This document shows, piece after piece, positions 16,826 through 25,719 of a stretch of DNA of 64,000 bases. Origin of the DNA: Deltaproteobacteria bacterium HGW-Deltaproteobacteria-15. Its GTDB lineage: Bacteria; Desulfobacterota; DSM-4660; Desulfatiglandales; HGW-15. The stretch spans positions 1 through 64,000 of the forward strand of contig PHBH01000025.1 of the NCBI GenBank assembly GCA_002840535.1. The letters run 5' to 3'. Position 1 is the first letter of the stretch. Every line of letters starts with the position of its first letter. The notes under the pieces are model-generated. The model ran no database searches. It worked only from the letters and a program-made list of their open reading frames with translations, and was not told the origin of the DNA. A program made the position numbers and the translations under genes.

Positions 16826-18208
16826 ATGCAGTCTAAATACGTAATCCATACCAGACCCGTCGCGGCTCGGATGAAGCCCATCACCAAAACAGGCATCATC
16901 GCCTGGGAGGAAGGATGCCTGAAATGCGCCGTGTGCGTGAAGAAACGCTGCGTGTACAAGGTTTATGACAGGCGAGGCCTCGACGCCAGACAGATGCTCG
17001 ACTCCATTGACAATGAATGCATGAATTGCCTGAGGTGTGTTCAGGGGTGTCCAAGGGAGTTGATCCACAAATCCATCAGCCCGGAATTCTCGGAAATGGG
17101 CGATGGTTACTGGACCCCGGAGATCATCTCCAAACTCTGGTACCAGGCGGAGACGGGCAAGATCCCGGTGTCGGGCGCAGGCTATCCGGGCCGTTTCAGC
17201 GGACCCGGCTTCGATACCATGTGGACGGACATGTCCGAAATCGTCCGACCCACGCGAGACGGCATCCACGGGCGTGAATACATCAGCACAGCCATAGACC
17301 TGGGGAAAACCCCTAGTCACCTGGACGCCCGCAGGATGGAGCAGGCGGATCTTCCTTTACTGATCGATATCCCTCTCCCGATCCTGTTGAGGGTTCCCTC
17401 CTTCGGCGCATACGGCAGGAATACCCTGAAGGGCTGGGCCATGGCTGCGAAGCATCTCGGAACCTTCCTGGCCCTGGGAAACACGGATTCGCAGGAGGGG
17501 TTGAGCGGATACCGGTCCTGGTTGATCCCCCAGTCGAGCGTGGAATCCCTGGAGTCCGGCAAAGGCCGGATGAGAAGCAGGATCATGGAGGCGCCGTGGA
17601 CACCGGGAATCACGGAAAAGGATGCGCTGTGCAAAACCAAGTCCCTGGTCTCGATCCGTCTGCCCGTGGCTGATGGAGTGGAGGAAAAGGTAACTTCTTT
17701 AGCGAGGATGGGCATCCCCATCATACACCTGGCTGCAGGCGAGAATGGAGAGTCCGCAGACCGGACGCCGGTCTTTGTGAAGGACGCGGTCCGCAGGTCC
17801 CATCTGGCCCTTCTGGATGCGGGGATGCGGGATGAAGTGACGCTCCTTGCGAGCGGGGGTCTGTCCATGGCGGAGCATGTGGCAAAGACGATCATCTGCG
17901 GCGCCGACGGAGTTTTCGTGGACCTGCCCCTTTTGATTTCCCTTGGCTGCAAAATGTGCCGGCGCTGTACCCGGGGGCTGCCCTGCCCGGCGGATATAGA
18001 AGGCGCGCCTTCTTCGTGGGTGGCGGGGAGAGCGATCAACATGATGGCGGCATGGCACAATCAACTCCTGGAGATGATGGGCGCAATGGGGATTCGGGAT
18101 GTCCGCCGATTGCGCGGAGAGACAGGCAGGGCCATGTTTTTCGAGGACCTGGATGAGGCCACTTTCGGCGATCTGGGAAAGGTGGAGGAGGGGTGTGAGC
18201 TTGAATAG
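16826..18208 (+). CDS. glutamate-synthase-like FMN/Fe-S subunit, alpha-type (divergent), copy 1
   Basis: This 460-aa paralogue of the GltB FMN-binding synthase domain has an N-terminal double ferredoxin region (CLKCAVCVKKRCVY, CMNCLRCVQGCP) at about residues 32-75. The barrel start follows (VSGAGYPGRFSGPGFD, MSEIVRPTRDGIHG) and it ends with a Cys cluster, GCKMCRRCTRGLPCP (about residue 375). The central part is much less conserved than in the following beta subunit, so it may be a non-catalytic or electron-relay partner. It overlaps the beta gene, implying a stoichiometric complex. Confidence 0.85.
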   Translation: MQSKYVIHTRPVAARMKPITKTGIIAWEEGCLKCAVCVKKRCVYKVYDRRGLDARQMLDSIDNECMNCLRCVQGCPRELIHKSISPEFSEMGDGYWTPEIISKLWYQAETGKIPVSGAGYPGRFSGPGFDTMWTDMSEIVRPTRDGIHGREYISTAIDLGKTPSHLDARRMEQADLPLLIDIPLPILLRVPSFGAYGRNTLKGWAMAAKHLGTFLALGNTDSQEGLSGYRSWLIPQSSVESLESGKGRMRSRIMEAPWTPGITEKDALCKTKSLVSIRLPVADGVEEKVTSLARMGIPIIHLAAGENGESADRTPVFVKDAVRRSHLALLDAGMRDEVTLLASGGLSMAEHVAKTIICGADGVFVDLPLLISLGCKMCRRCTRGLPCPADIEGAPSSWVAGRAINMMAAWHNQLLEMMGAMGIRDVRRLRGETGRAMFFEDLDEATFGDLGKVEEGCELE

Positions 18209-19685
18209 GGAGTTAAAAAGGAAGAAAGCCCCGGAAGTCGTCCGTACCCCGTCCCGTTTCCGGAACCCGATTGCCAAGTACCGGATCCACCGCTCGAATG
18301 CCTGCACGGCCTGCGGCAAATGCGTGGAGGTATGCCCTTATGGGGTCCACGAGATCCGAAGAGGGAAAGTATTGACCCGGAATTCCTACCGCTGCGTGGG
18401 ACCCGATTGCCCGACGCCTTGCCACCAGAACTGCCCGGTTCAGGCCCTGGTGCTCAAACCCAATCCGACCTTTCAGACAATGGGTGATTCTCGATGGACC
18501 CCGGACTTGCTGGCCAGTGCCTGGTACATGGCGGAATACGGAAAGACTCCTCCCGGCGGTCTCGAACACAGAATCGGAGGATCGGGAGGAGGTTTCGACA
18601 AGCTGCGAATCATCATGCCGCCGAGGAGAGATGATCTCCCCCACCGGGAAGAGGATGTGGATGTGGGTGTCGAGCTGAACCGGCGGCAGGACCATGCTCA
18701 TCAGGTGAGAATCCAGGTTCCGTTCTACGGCGGCGGCATGTCCTACGGATCGGTGAGCATCACCACCATGCTGAGCAGGATCAAGGCTGCTGCATTGCTC
18801 GGGACCTTCTGCTGCACGGGGGAGGGCGGATACCCGGATGAACTGAAGCCTTACAACGATCATGTGATCACGCAAGTCGCCACTGGATTGTTCGGGGTGC
18901 GGGAGGAGACGATCCAGAGGGTCAGGATCGTGGAGTTCAAATATGCCCAGGGCGCCAAGCCTGGACTCGGAGGCCACCTGCTGGGGGATAAAGTCACGCC
19001 CGGGGTGGCGAGAATGCGCGAGGCTGTGGTGGGCTATCCGCTCTTCTCTCCCTTTCCCTTCCACAGCGTCTACAGCGTGGAGGATCACAAGAAACACGTG
19101 GACTGGATCAAGTCCATCAACCCCAGGGCACTGGTTTCCGTAAAAGTTTCCACACCCACGGATGTGGATATGGTCGCCGTGGGGAGTTACTATGCCGGGG
19201 CCCATATCATCCACCTCGACGGGAGCTACGGCGGGACCGGCGCTGCCCCGGACATTGCCAAGAAGAACATCGCCATGCCGATCGAGTATGCGGTGCCCAA
19301 GGTTCATCGCTTTCTCCAGCAGGAAGGGGTAAGGGACAAGATCACGGTGATTGCCAGCGGAGGGCTCAGGACCCCCCATGACGTGGCCAAGATCATCGCC
19401 CTTGGAGCCGACGGGGTCTGCACGGGGACCGCGGATCTGGTCGCCCTGGAATGCATCCGGTGTCACAATTGCGAGAGCGGCAGGGGATGCGCCAGGGGTA
19501 TAGCCACAACGGATCCGGAACTGTCGAATCTGATCGATCTGGAATGGGGTACCCAAAGGATCGTGAATCTTTTCCTCGGCTGGCGGGCCGAGCTGGTCCG
19601 CATCCTGAAGCGGCTCGGGATGAAGAGCATTCAGGAACTGGTGGGCCGCAGGGATTGCCTGGTGCATTTGGACTACATGAAATGA
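18195..19685 (+). CDS. glutamate-synthase-like FMN/Fe-S subunit, beta-type (canonical), copy 1
   Basis: This protein of about 496 aa has the canonical GltS synthase barrel. It has an N-terminal [4Fe-4S] region (CTACGKCVEVCPYGVH plus CVGPDCPTPC) and FMN/2-oxoglutarate motifs CTGEGGYPDE, QGAKPGLGGHL, VSTPTDVDMVAVG and DGSYGGTGAAP. The Fe-S loop is CIRCHNCESGRGCARG. This is the split, ferredoxin-fused archaeal-type arrangement. The start is a GTG at 18195 or TTG at 18201, both inside the alpha gene behind GGAGGAGGG; an ATG at 18099 is unlikely. It should convert ammonia plus 2-oxoglutarate to glutamate if active in the classic way. Confidence 0.88.
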   Translation: MSLNRELKRKKAPEVVRTPSRFRNPIAKYRIHRSNACTACGKCVEVCPYGVHEIRRGKVLTRNSYRCVGPDCPTPCHQNCPVQALVLKPNPTFQTMGDSRWTPDLLASAWYMAEYGKTPPGGLEHRIGGSGGGFDKLRIIMPPRRDDLPHREEDVDVGVELNRRQDHAHQVRIQVPFYGGGMSYGSVSITTMLSRIKAAALLGTFCCTGEGGYPDELKPYNDHVITQVATGLFGVREETIQRVRIVEFKYAQGAKPGLGGHLLGDKVTPGVARMREAVVGYPLFSPFPFHSVYSVEDHKKHVDWIKSINPRALVSVKVSTPTDVDMVAVGSYYAGAHIIHLDGSYGGTGAAPDIAKKNIAMPIEYAVPKVHRFLQQEGVRDKITVIASGGLRTPHDVAKIIALGADGVCTGTADLVALECIRCHNCESGRGCARGIATTDPELSNLIDLEWGTQRIVNLFLGWRAELVRILKRLGMKSIQELVGRRDCLVHLDYMK

Positions 19686-19691
19686 CGATTC

Positions 19692-19740
19692 AGGATGCAT
19701 GATGCTAGAGCCAGGATTAAGGATGCAAGATTGCAGGGTG
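19692..19740 (+). repeat. degenerate 7-bp tandem array (AGGATGC family)
   Basis: Units read AGGATGC, ATGATGC, TAGAGCC, AGGATTA, AGGATGC, AAGATTG in 7-bp register, starting 7 bp after the stop of the beta-subunit gene. It is one of a set of heptamer arrays in this window. Confidence 0.55.
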
Positions 19741-19754
19741 CCGAATATGAAGAC

Positions 19755-19925
19755 TCTCTCGCAGACTTCGCAGAGATGCCAGGCATTGCTGAAGACATCC
19801 ACAACATGCCGATAGGTGGATCGTGCTCCAAAGGAGCTGAACCTGTCCTGTTTTTTGGCACAAAAAACAGGACAAACATGCCCTCTCTCTTCTGAACTCT
19901 GCGAGCTCGAGCGAAGCGGGCGAGA
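19755..19925. repeat. palindromic element upstream of gamma subunit 1, with 14-bp hairpin
   Basis: A perfect 14-bp stem, TGTCCTGTTTTTTG (19844-19857) with CAAAAAACAGGACA (19861-19874), is nested in arms containing CTCTCTCGCAGACTTCGCAG (left) and a CTCTGCGAGCTC...GCGAGAGG complement (right). A nearly identical hairpin lies at 27375-27408, in the same position upstream of the paralogous gamma gene. Confidence 0.6.
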
Positions 19926-19955
19926 GGCATTCTTCTTCTGAATGTGAAATGAGCT

Positions 19956-22616
19956 ATGAAAACAGATCTGATTAAGAGAGTCATTGAGTCGAGAAGACCG
20001 CTCGTGGAGGATCTCCGTGGGAGACCTACCGCGTCGACAGAGGGAGAAGGGGGATGCGGCGTTACGGGATTTGCCTGCAGCATCCCGGTCAGGGGCAAGC
20101 ACATATTCGAACCTTCACGGCAGATGCATAACCGGGGAAACGGGCGCGGGGGCGGCATTGCGGCAATGGGATTCGATCACCGCATGCTGGGCGTATCCAA
20201 GGATGCGCTGGAGGAGGATTACTGCCTCCAGGTAGCTGTCCTGCAAGAAGGGATCATCGATGAAGTGAAGAACCAGTTCATCACCCCTTTTCTCCAGGTA
20301 GACTTCTCGGAGGAGATCCCCCACATCGACGATTACAGGGACATCCATGGGCTTGAGGTAAGGCCTCCTGACGTGCACCGTTATTTTGTCAGGGTCAAGC
20401 CGGACATCCTGGAGTCCTTCACACGCAGGAATGGTCTGTCCGGCCTCACTCAGCGACAGGCCGAAGACGAGTTCATCTATCAGAACACCTACAAGCTCAA
20501 TAAAACCTTCTACGACGCCTACGGCAGCCAGAGGGCGTTTGTGCTCTCCCACGGCAGGAACTTCTTTATCCTGAAGATTGTGGGGTATGCTGAACAGGTG
20601 GTGCAGTACTACCAGCTGGACGACTTCAAGGCCCACATCTGGATCGCACACCAGCGCTACCCGACCAAGGGAAGGGTCTGGCATCCGGCAGGGGCCCATC
20701 CGTTCATCGGCCTCAATGAGGCCCTGGTGCACAACGGCGATTTCGCCAACTATCACACAGTGGCGGAATACCTGAGACAGAGGAACATCCACCCCCTCTT
20801 TCTTACGGACACCGAGGTGTCTGCCCTTCTTTTCGATCTCTACAGCCGGACCTACGGCTACCCGCTCGAGCATGTGATCGAGGCCCTGGCGCCAACCATG
20901 GAGAGGGACTTCAACCGGCTCCCTTCTGAAAAGCAGAAACTCTACCGGGCTATCCAGGCCACCCATATTCATGGTTCTCCTGACGGTCCCTGGTTCTTTA
21001 TCATTGCCAGGAACGATACGGAAAATGGGAAACTCCAGCTCATCGGCATCACCGATACGGCCATGCTGCGGCCCCAGGTTTTCGCGCTTCACGAGGGCCA
21101 GGTGCAACTGGGTCTCATCTGCTCGGAAAAACAGGCCATCGATGCGACTCTCAGAAGCCTCTCGGATGAGGATCCCAGGTTCGGGACCGTGGCGGACCGC
21201 TACTGGAACGCACGGGGCGGGAGCCATACGGACGGGGGAGCATTCATCTTCAACCTGGAGGAGAAAGAAAAGGGAGGGCTCGAGAGAACCCTTTCCTGCA
21301 CGGACAAGTTCGGCAAGGAGATTCGGGTAAGAGGCGACCAGGCCGCCTACCTCCCCGGCAGCGTGTATTATCGATTGGAGAATGAAGGAAAAGCACGGTT
21401 CGATATCTCGGGAATATTCGAGCTGCAGCGCTCGGACCTCCTCTTTGAATACGTGAAGGAAAGACTCAAAGAATGGGACTATTCGGATCTTATGGACTGC
21501 ATGAGGGATGTTCGAAGGTATGCATTGAGGGGAGATGCCGATTTCGAAGTGGCGCTCTCGGCCCTTACCCGACTCCTGGATCTCCGCTACCCGACATTTG
21601 ACAAAAAGAGGCGGTCCATCCTGCAGATCCTCTCCCGGACCCTGGATACCATATTCCGCCATTTCGCCACGCTCGAAAACGATTCCGGAAAGGGGTCCTA
21701 CAGGCTCATCGATTGGGAGAGCAGGCAGTTTTTCAGGGGGCCTTCTTATCAGGAAAAGGTTTTGGTCATAGACGCCTCACTGTTCCCTCCGGAAGGGGAC
21801 AATTGTGACAGCCGGCTCATGGCCGAGGCATTTCTCAGGGGGTGGCGGCGGTTTATTGTTTTCGGATTGAAAGGGCAGCGGTTTCATGGATGCGGTCTGG
21901 GCCCGGATACTGCCGGCGTGAAGATCGATATCTATGGGAGCTCGGGCGACTACCTCGCATCCGGCATCGACGGCCTTTCCATCACCGTCCACGGAAACGC
22001 ACAGGACCAGCTCGGCCAGGTTATGAAATCGGGAAAGCTCGTGGTGTATGGTGACGTGGGCCAGACCTTCCTCTACGGCGCAAAGGGTGGTGAGGTCTAT
22101 GTCATGGGCAATGGAGCGGGGAGACCGCTCATCAATGCAGTGGGGAGGCCTCGGGTAATCATCAACGGCACCTGCCTGGACTATCTTGCCGAGTCATTCA
22201 TGGCCGGAGATCCTCTCAATGGGGGCGGGTTCGTGATCCTGAACGGCCTTCAGTTCGATGAGGATGGAAAAGCGATTCCTCAGACAACTCCCTACCCCGG
22301 ATCCAATCTCTTCTCGCTCGCATCCGGAGGCGCCATCTACGTCCGCGATCCTTTCAAACAGGTAGAGGAGGAGCAGCTCAACGGCGGAGAAATCGTTCCG
22401 CTTTCTGAAAAGGACTGGGACCTGATCCGGCCATATCTTGAGGAAAACGAGAGGCTGTTCGGAATTTCAATTGAAAAGGATCTCCTGACCGTGGATTGCC
22501 TTCAAAAGAGCCCGCTTGAGGTCTACGTCAAAGTGAAGCCCGGCGCCAAGGCGCATCTCACCGAAGAGAGTCTGGAAGAGTGGATTGAGAGAGAGTCTGT
22601 GGCAGGGAGGGGCTGA
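19956..22616 (+). CDS. glutamate-synthase-like gamma subunit: class II glutamine amidotransferase fused to GXGXG domain, copy 1
   Basis: An 886-aa fusion. The amidotransferase half (about residues 33-430) starts at GGCGVTGFAC, with Cys34 where mature GltB has Cys1. It keeps RYPTKGRVWHPAG and NEALVHNGDFANY for glutamine binding and HGSPDGPWFFI. The GXGXG beta-helix (about residues 645-770) contains GSSGDYLASG, VHGNAQDQLG and YGAKGGEVYVMG. In GltS the N-terminal Cys must be free, so cleavage of the 33-residue leader would be needed for glutaminase activity. With alpha and beta it supplies all GltB functions, split over three chains. Confidence 0.9.
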   Translation: MKTDLIKRVIESRRPLVEDLRGRPTASTEGEGGCGVTGFACSIPVRGKHIFEPSRQMHNRGNGRGGGIAAMGFDHRMLGVSKDALEEDYCLQVAVLQEGIIDEVKNQFITPFLQVDFSEEIPHIDDYRDIHGLEVRPPDVHRYFVRVKPDILESFTRRNGLSGLTQRQAEDEFIYQNTYKLNKTFYDAYGSQRAFVLSHGRNFFILKIVGYAEQVVQYYQLDDFKAHIWIAHQRYPTKGRVWHPAGAHPFIGLNEALVHNGDFANYHTVAEYLRQRNIHPLFLTDTEVSALLFDLYSRTYGYPLEHVIEALAPTMERDFNRLPSEKQKLYRAIQATHIHGSPDGPWFFIIARNDTENGKLQLIGITDTAMLRPQVFALHEGQVQLGLICSEKQAIDATLRSLSDEDPRFGTVADRYWNARGGSHTDGGAFIFNLEEKEKGGLERTLSCTDKFGKEIRVRGDQAAYLPGSVYYRLENEGKARFDISGIFELQRSDLLFEYVKERLKEWDYSDLMDCMRDVRRYALRGDADFEVALSALTRLLDLRYPTFDKKRRSILQILSRTLDTIFRHFATLENDSGKGSYRLIDWESRQFFRGPSYQEKVLVIDASLFPPEGDNCDSRLMAEAFLRGWRRFIVFGLKGQRFHGCGLGPDTAGVKIDIYGSSGDYLASGIDGLSITVHGNAQDQLGQVMKSGKLVVYGDVGQTFLYGAKGGEVYVMGNGAGRPLINAVGRPRVIINGTCLDYLAESFMAGDPLNGGGFVILNGLQFDEDGKAIPQTTPYPGSNLFSLASGGAIYVRDPFKQVEEEQLNGGEIVPLSEKDWDLIRPYLEENERLFGISIEKDLLTVDCLQKSPLEVYVKVKPGAKAHLTEESLEEWIERESVAGRG

Positions 22617-22694
22617 GGTCCTGTTAGTGCTGCTAATCATATACAAATTAGTGCAGTTTCACTATAAAGGCCTAGAAAAAGATAAGAAAATGGC

Positions 22695-22722
22695 TTGACA
22701 AGGAAGTGGAAGCGCGTATTCT
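22695..22722 (+). promoter_or_regulatory. sigma-70-type promoter of operon 2
   Basis: TTGACA (22695-22700), 16 bp, TATTCT (22717-22722). The spacer length and the downstream CCGCACAA match the operon 1 promoter. It also places the operon start after the end of operon 1, so the two are separate transcription units. Confidence 0.65.
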
Positions 22723-22728
22723 GCTTTC

Positions 22729-22825
22729 ATCCGCACAATGAAGCGCGGATACCTTCTTAGATCTACAACTAAGTAGAAACCGACAAAGGCGTCTTTCTTC
22801 CCTCAGGAAGGAGACGCCTTTTTTT
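22729..22825 (+). ncRNA. leader RNA of operon 2 ending in an intrinsic terminator (candidate attenuator)
   Basis: It starts near CCGCACAA with a small TCCGC/GCGGA stem and a CTTAG/CTAAG stem. It ends in a strong hairpin pairing AAGGCGTCTTTCTTCC with GGAAGGAGACGCCTT, then seven T. The first gene begins about 100 bp later. The hairpin core and its position match the operon 1 leader, although most of the intervening sequence has diverged. The conservation across paralogous operons argues for a regulatory terminator. The rest of the 22617-22927 gap shows no gene. Confidence 0.65.
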
Positions 22826-22927
22826 CATGCCCGATATCCTTATTTTCAACGAAGAAAACAAGGTAAGGGCGCCTCTCACATTTGATCGGAAATGGATTTC
22901 TATCCCCAGTGAATGAGGGAAGGCCCA

Positions 22928-23386
22928 ATGAACGAATCCTCTCCACGTATTTCGGTCTATGTTTGCCATCGGTGCATCCCTCAGGGGTCCCATTTGCCGC
23001 GCCAGTGGACCCAGGATGGCATCCGAGTTCATGTGACCGTGTTGCCCTGCAGCGGCAAAACGGATGGTCAATATCTTTTTCATGCAATCGAAGCGGGAGC
23101 CCAGGGGCTGCTCGTAGTGACTTGTCCCAGCGGGGAATGCCATTTGTCCCAGGGCAACTACCGTGCGGAGATCCGCATCCGAACGCTACGGCGGCTTCTT
23201 GCGGAGATCGGGTTGGAACCCGAACGGGCCGAACTTGTGCGCTGCGCTCAAAACGATGATCTCAAAAGGTTGATCCTCGATGCGGTAAACAGGTTCTGCG
23301 CTTTGGGTAAGAGTCCGGTGCTGCAGAGTCCCGCTCCCTACCATAGCGATGTCAGGACAAGCCGTGAAGCGGCTGCCAAGTCTTAA
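22928..23386 (+). CDS. MvhD-family [2Fe-2S] electron-transfer subunit, copy 2
   Basis: A 152-aa MvhD-like protein with all five usual cysteines: VCHRC near residue 12, LPCSGK, and CPSGECHLSQGNYRA. It should carry a [2Fe-2S] cluster and pass electrons between an oxidoreductase and HdrA or MetFV. ATG 22928 follows GAGGGAAGG; an ATG at 22913 is the alternative. It is separated from metF 2 by 12 bp, with no metV in between, unlike operon 1. Confidence 0.87.
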   Translation: MNESSPRISVYVCHRCIPQGSHLPRQWTQDGIRVHVTVLPCSGKTDGQYLFHAIEAGAQGLLVVTCPSGECHLSQGNYRAEIRIRTLRRLLAEIGLEPERAELVRCAQNDDLKRLILDAVNRFCALGKSPVLQSPAPYHSDVRTSREAAAKS

Positions 23387-23398
23387 GAGGAAGAAGCC

Positions 23399-24316
23399 AT
23401 GACAGAAAAGGAAACGGGGTTTCAGGCAAGACTGCGCTCAAGGGAGCAGGTCCTGGTCGTCGAAGTTGCCCCGCCAAAAGGGGGCGACCCGATCCCGCTG
23501 CGCTCCGCTGCGAAACGGTATCAAGGCAAAGTCCATGCAATCAGCGTGAGTGATAATCGCCATGGGATTTGCATGGCGTCAATCGCGGCAGGGGCCATCC
23601 TCGCTTCGGAGGGCATGGAGCCCATTGTGCACGTGCTCACCCGTGACCGGAACCGTATCGCGCTGATCGCAGACTGCCTCGGCGCACAGGCCCTCGGGGT
23701 GCGAAATATCCTGTGCACCAGCGGCACTCATCAGACGTTGCCAGGTTGTTCCCAGGCCAGGAATGTATTCGACATGGATTCGACCCAACTGATCGAAGCG
23801 ATCGCTCACCTGGGAAACAACGGATCCATGTTCTTTGGGGAGCGATTTGAACCCGCAGGGCCTTTCTGCCTGGGCGCGGTTGCCGCTCCCTTTGCCGATC
23901 CGGCGGAGCTTCAACTGATACGGCTTGCCAAAAAGGTGAACGCAGGGGCGGAGTTCCTCATCACACAGCCAGTCTATGACCTCGATCGTTTCCGCACCTG
24001 GTGGGGGCAAGTCACAAAAAGGTCCATTCATGAGAAATCCGCCATTCTGGCCTCCATTCAGCCGCTGCTCCATGCCGGAAGTGCGAAGGCCTACGCCGAA
24101 AGCCGCCCGACCCCCGGGGTTCCCCGGAGTTTGTTGGACAGGCTGTCTTCTGCGGGTAATGCAGAGGCTGAGCGTGCCGCAGGCATTGATATCGCCGTCG
24201 AGACCATCAAACAGGTCTCCGCCTTGAAGGGTCTGGCCGGATTTCAAATCTGTGCGGATGGGGATGAAGGCGCCGTCCTCGAGATTCTTGAACGCTCCGG
24301 ATTGGAGGTCCGTTAG
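23399..24316 (+). CDS. 5,10-methylenetetrahydrofolate reductase, MetF family, copy 2
   Basis: A 305-aa MetF paralogue. Motifs match copy 1: VEVAPPKGGD (catalytic Glu region), SVSDNRHG, VLTRDRNRIALIAD, CTSGTHQ and ITQPVYDLDRF. AGAGGAAG precedes ATG 23399. The gene is flanked by mvhD 2 and the alpha-type GltS subunit and has no adjacent metV; the likely MetV partner is at the far end of this operon (37273). Two MetF enzymes with separate MetV partners suggest opposite directions or different electron donors. Confidence 0.92.
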   Translation: MTEKETGFQARLRSREQVLVVEVAPPKGGDPIPLRSAAKRYQGKVHAISVSDNRHGICMASIAAGAILASEGMEPIVHVLTRDRNRIALIADCLGAQALGVRNILCTSGTHQTLPGCSQARNVFDMDSTQLIEAIAHLGNNGSMFFGERFEPAGPFCLGAVAAPFADPAELQLIRLAKKVNAGAEFLITQPVYDLDRFRTWWGQVTKRSIHEKSAILASIQPLLHAGSAKAYAESRPTPGVPRSLLDRLSSAGNAEAERAAGIDIAVETIKQVSALKGLAGFQICADGDEGAVLEILERSGLEVR

Positions 24317-24318
24317 CC

Positions 24319-25719
24319 GTGCCTGCAAAGTACCATATCGATACGAATCCCGCTCCTCCTCGTCAACGGCCCATCGGCAAACTCGGGATTGTGGACTGGC
24401 GCGAGGATTGTTCGAATTGTCATAACTGCGTGAAGCGCGACTGCGTGTACGGATTTTATCGGGAAGAAGCGGACGGTCTGCACAAGGAAAGAGGGTACCT
24501 GGATTATGTCTATCAGTGCAAAGGGTGTCTGATCTGTGTCCAGAACTGCACCAAGGGTATTCTGACGCGAGTCGTCAATCCGGAGTACAACCTCCTGGGC
24601 GACGAGTATTACACCCCTGAGAGTATTTTATCCAACTGGTATCAGGCCGAGACAGGTTCCATCCCCGTTTCCGGGGCCGGTTATGGGGGGCCGTTTTCCG
24701 GCCCCGGCTTCGATTCGATGTGGACGGACATGTCGGAAATCGTGAGGCCCACACGCGACGGCATCCATGGGCGGGAATACATCAACACGAGCGTGGACAT
24801 CGGCAGGAAGCTCAACGCCCTTTCCTTTGAACAGGGAAAACCCACTCTGACCCCGCCGCCCCTCCTGGAGATACCGCTTCCCATCATCTTCGAAACCGTT
24901 CCTGCTCATTTTCAAAGGGGCGTGGTGGTCCGTTCCATAGCCAAGGCGGCAGCCAGGATCGGCACCCTGTTCATCTCTCAAGGAAAAGAAGCGCATGGTT
25001 CCGCTGCGATGGACGGCGGGTGTGCCGTTCCGTTGATCCGGCCGGAAGACATCGGCCGCTTTCCAATGACCGCACCACTGGTCATGGTGGCTTACAGTGA
25101 ACAGGCCGCCGGCCACCGGGCGCGGATCAAGGAAGAAAGCCCGAATACGATCGTGGCCGTGCGAGTCCACGCCGAAGCGAACGTTGCCCCGCGAATCTGC
25201 GAAATGACCCGGGACGGCATTGAAGTGATCGAACTCGTATTCGATGCTCATGGCCGTGAAGGCGGTTCCACGAACCCACGGCACATGCGTGATGTGCTCC
25301 GGGATGTCCACAAGGCGCTGACCAAGGCGGGCACACGCGATCTCGTAACGATCATTGCGTCGGGGGGCATTGCCCAGGCCGAACATGTGGCCAAGGCGAT
25401 TATCTGCGGCGCGGATCTCGTGGCGATTGACCTCCCCCTGATGATTGCCCTCGAGTGCCGGTTGTGCGGGGAATGCGAACGCGGCGAGATGTGTCCCATT
25501 CACCTGGAGGAAATCGGAGAGGAATTCGCCGTGCAACGGATCGTGAATTTGATGGCTGCATGGCGGAACCAGCTGCTTGAACTGCTCGGGGCCATGGGGA
25601 TCCGCGAGGCGCGCCGGTTGCGCGGAGAAACCGGACGCTGCATGTTTTTCGAGGATCTTGAGGCCGCTACCTTTGGCAGGATGTTCGGGAAGCGGAAAAA
25701 CGGGGGTCCCATGGTATGA
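24319..25719 (+). CDS. glutamate-synthase-like FMN/Fe-S subunit, alpha-type (divergent), copy 2
   Basis: A 466-aa paralogue of the protein at 16826, with the same layout. N-terminal Fe-S motifs are CSNCHNCVKRDCVY and CKGCLICVQNC. The conserved VSGAGYGGPFSGPGFD and MWTDMSEIVRPTRDGIHG follow, then a divergent barrel and the Cys loop CRLCGECERGEMCP near residue 382. The GTG start at 24319 sits 10 bp after GGAGG. It overlaps the beta-type gene by 4 bp. Conservation of the N-terminal block in both copies shows selection on that interface. Confidence 0.85.
   Translation: MPAKYHIDTNPAPPRQRPIGKLGIVDWREDCSNCHNCVKRDCVYGFYREEADGLHKERGYLDYVYQCKGCLICVQNCTKGILTRVVNPEYNLLGDEYYTPESILSNWYQAETGSIPVSGAGYGGPFSGPGFDSMWTDMSEIVRPTRDGIHGREYINTSVDIGRKLNALSFEQGKPTLTPPPLLEIPLPIIFETVPAHFQRGVVVRSIAKAAARIGTLFISQGKEAHGSAAMDGGCAVPLIRPEDIGRFPMTAPLVMVAYSEQAAGHRARIKEESPNTIVAVRVHAEANVAPRICEMTRDGIEVIELVFDAHGREGGSTNPRHMRDVLRDVHKALTKAGTRDLVTIIASGGIAQAEHVAKAIICGADLVAIDLPLMIALECRLCGECERGEMCPIHLEEIGEEFAVQRIVNLMAAWRNQLLELLGAMGIREARRLRGETGRCMFFEDLEAATFGRMFGKRKNGGPMV

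Noticed and set aside
18213-20102. 629-codon open frame on the minus strand across the beta-subunit and gamma-subunit starts
   Set aside because: It is antisense to a well-conserved Fe-S/FMN protein, its product has no recognisable domain, and it crosses repeat DNA; a shadow of GC-rich coding sequence.
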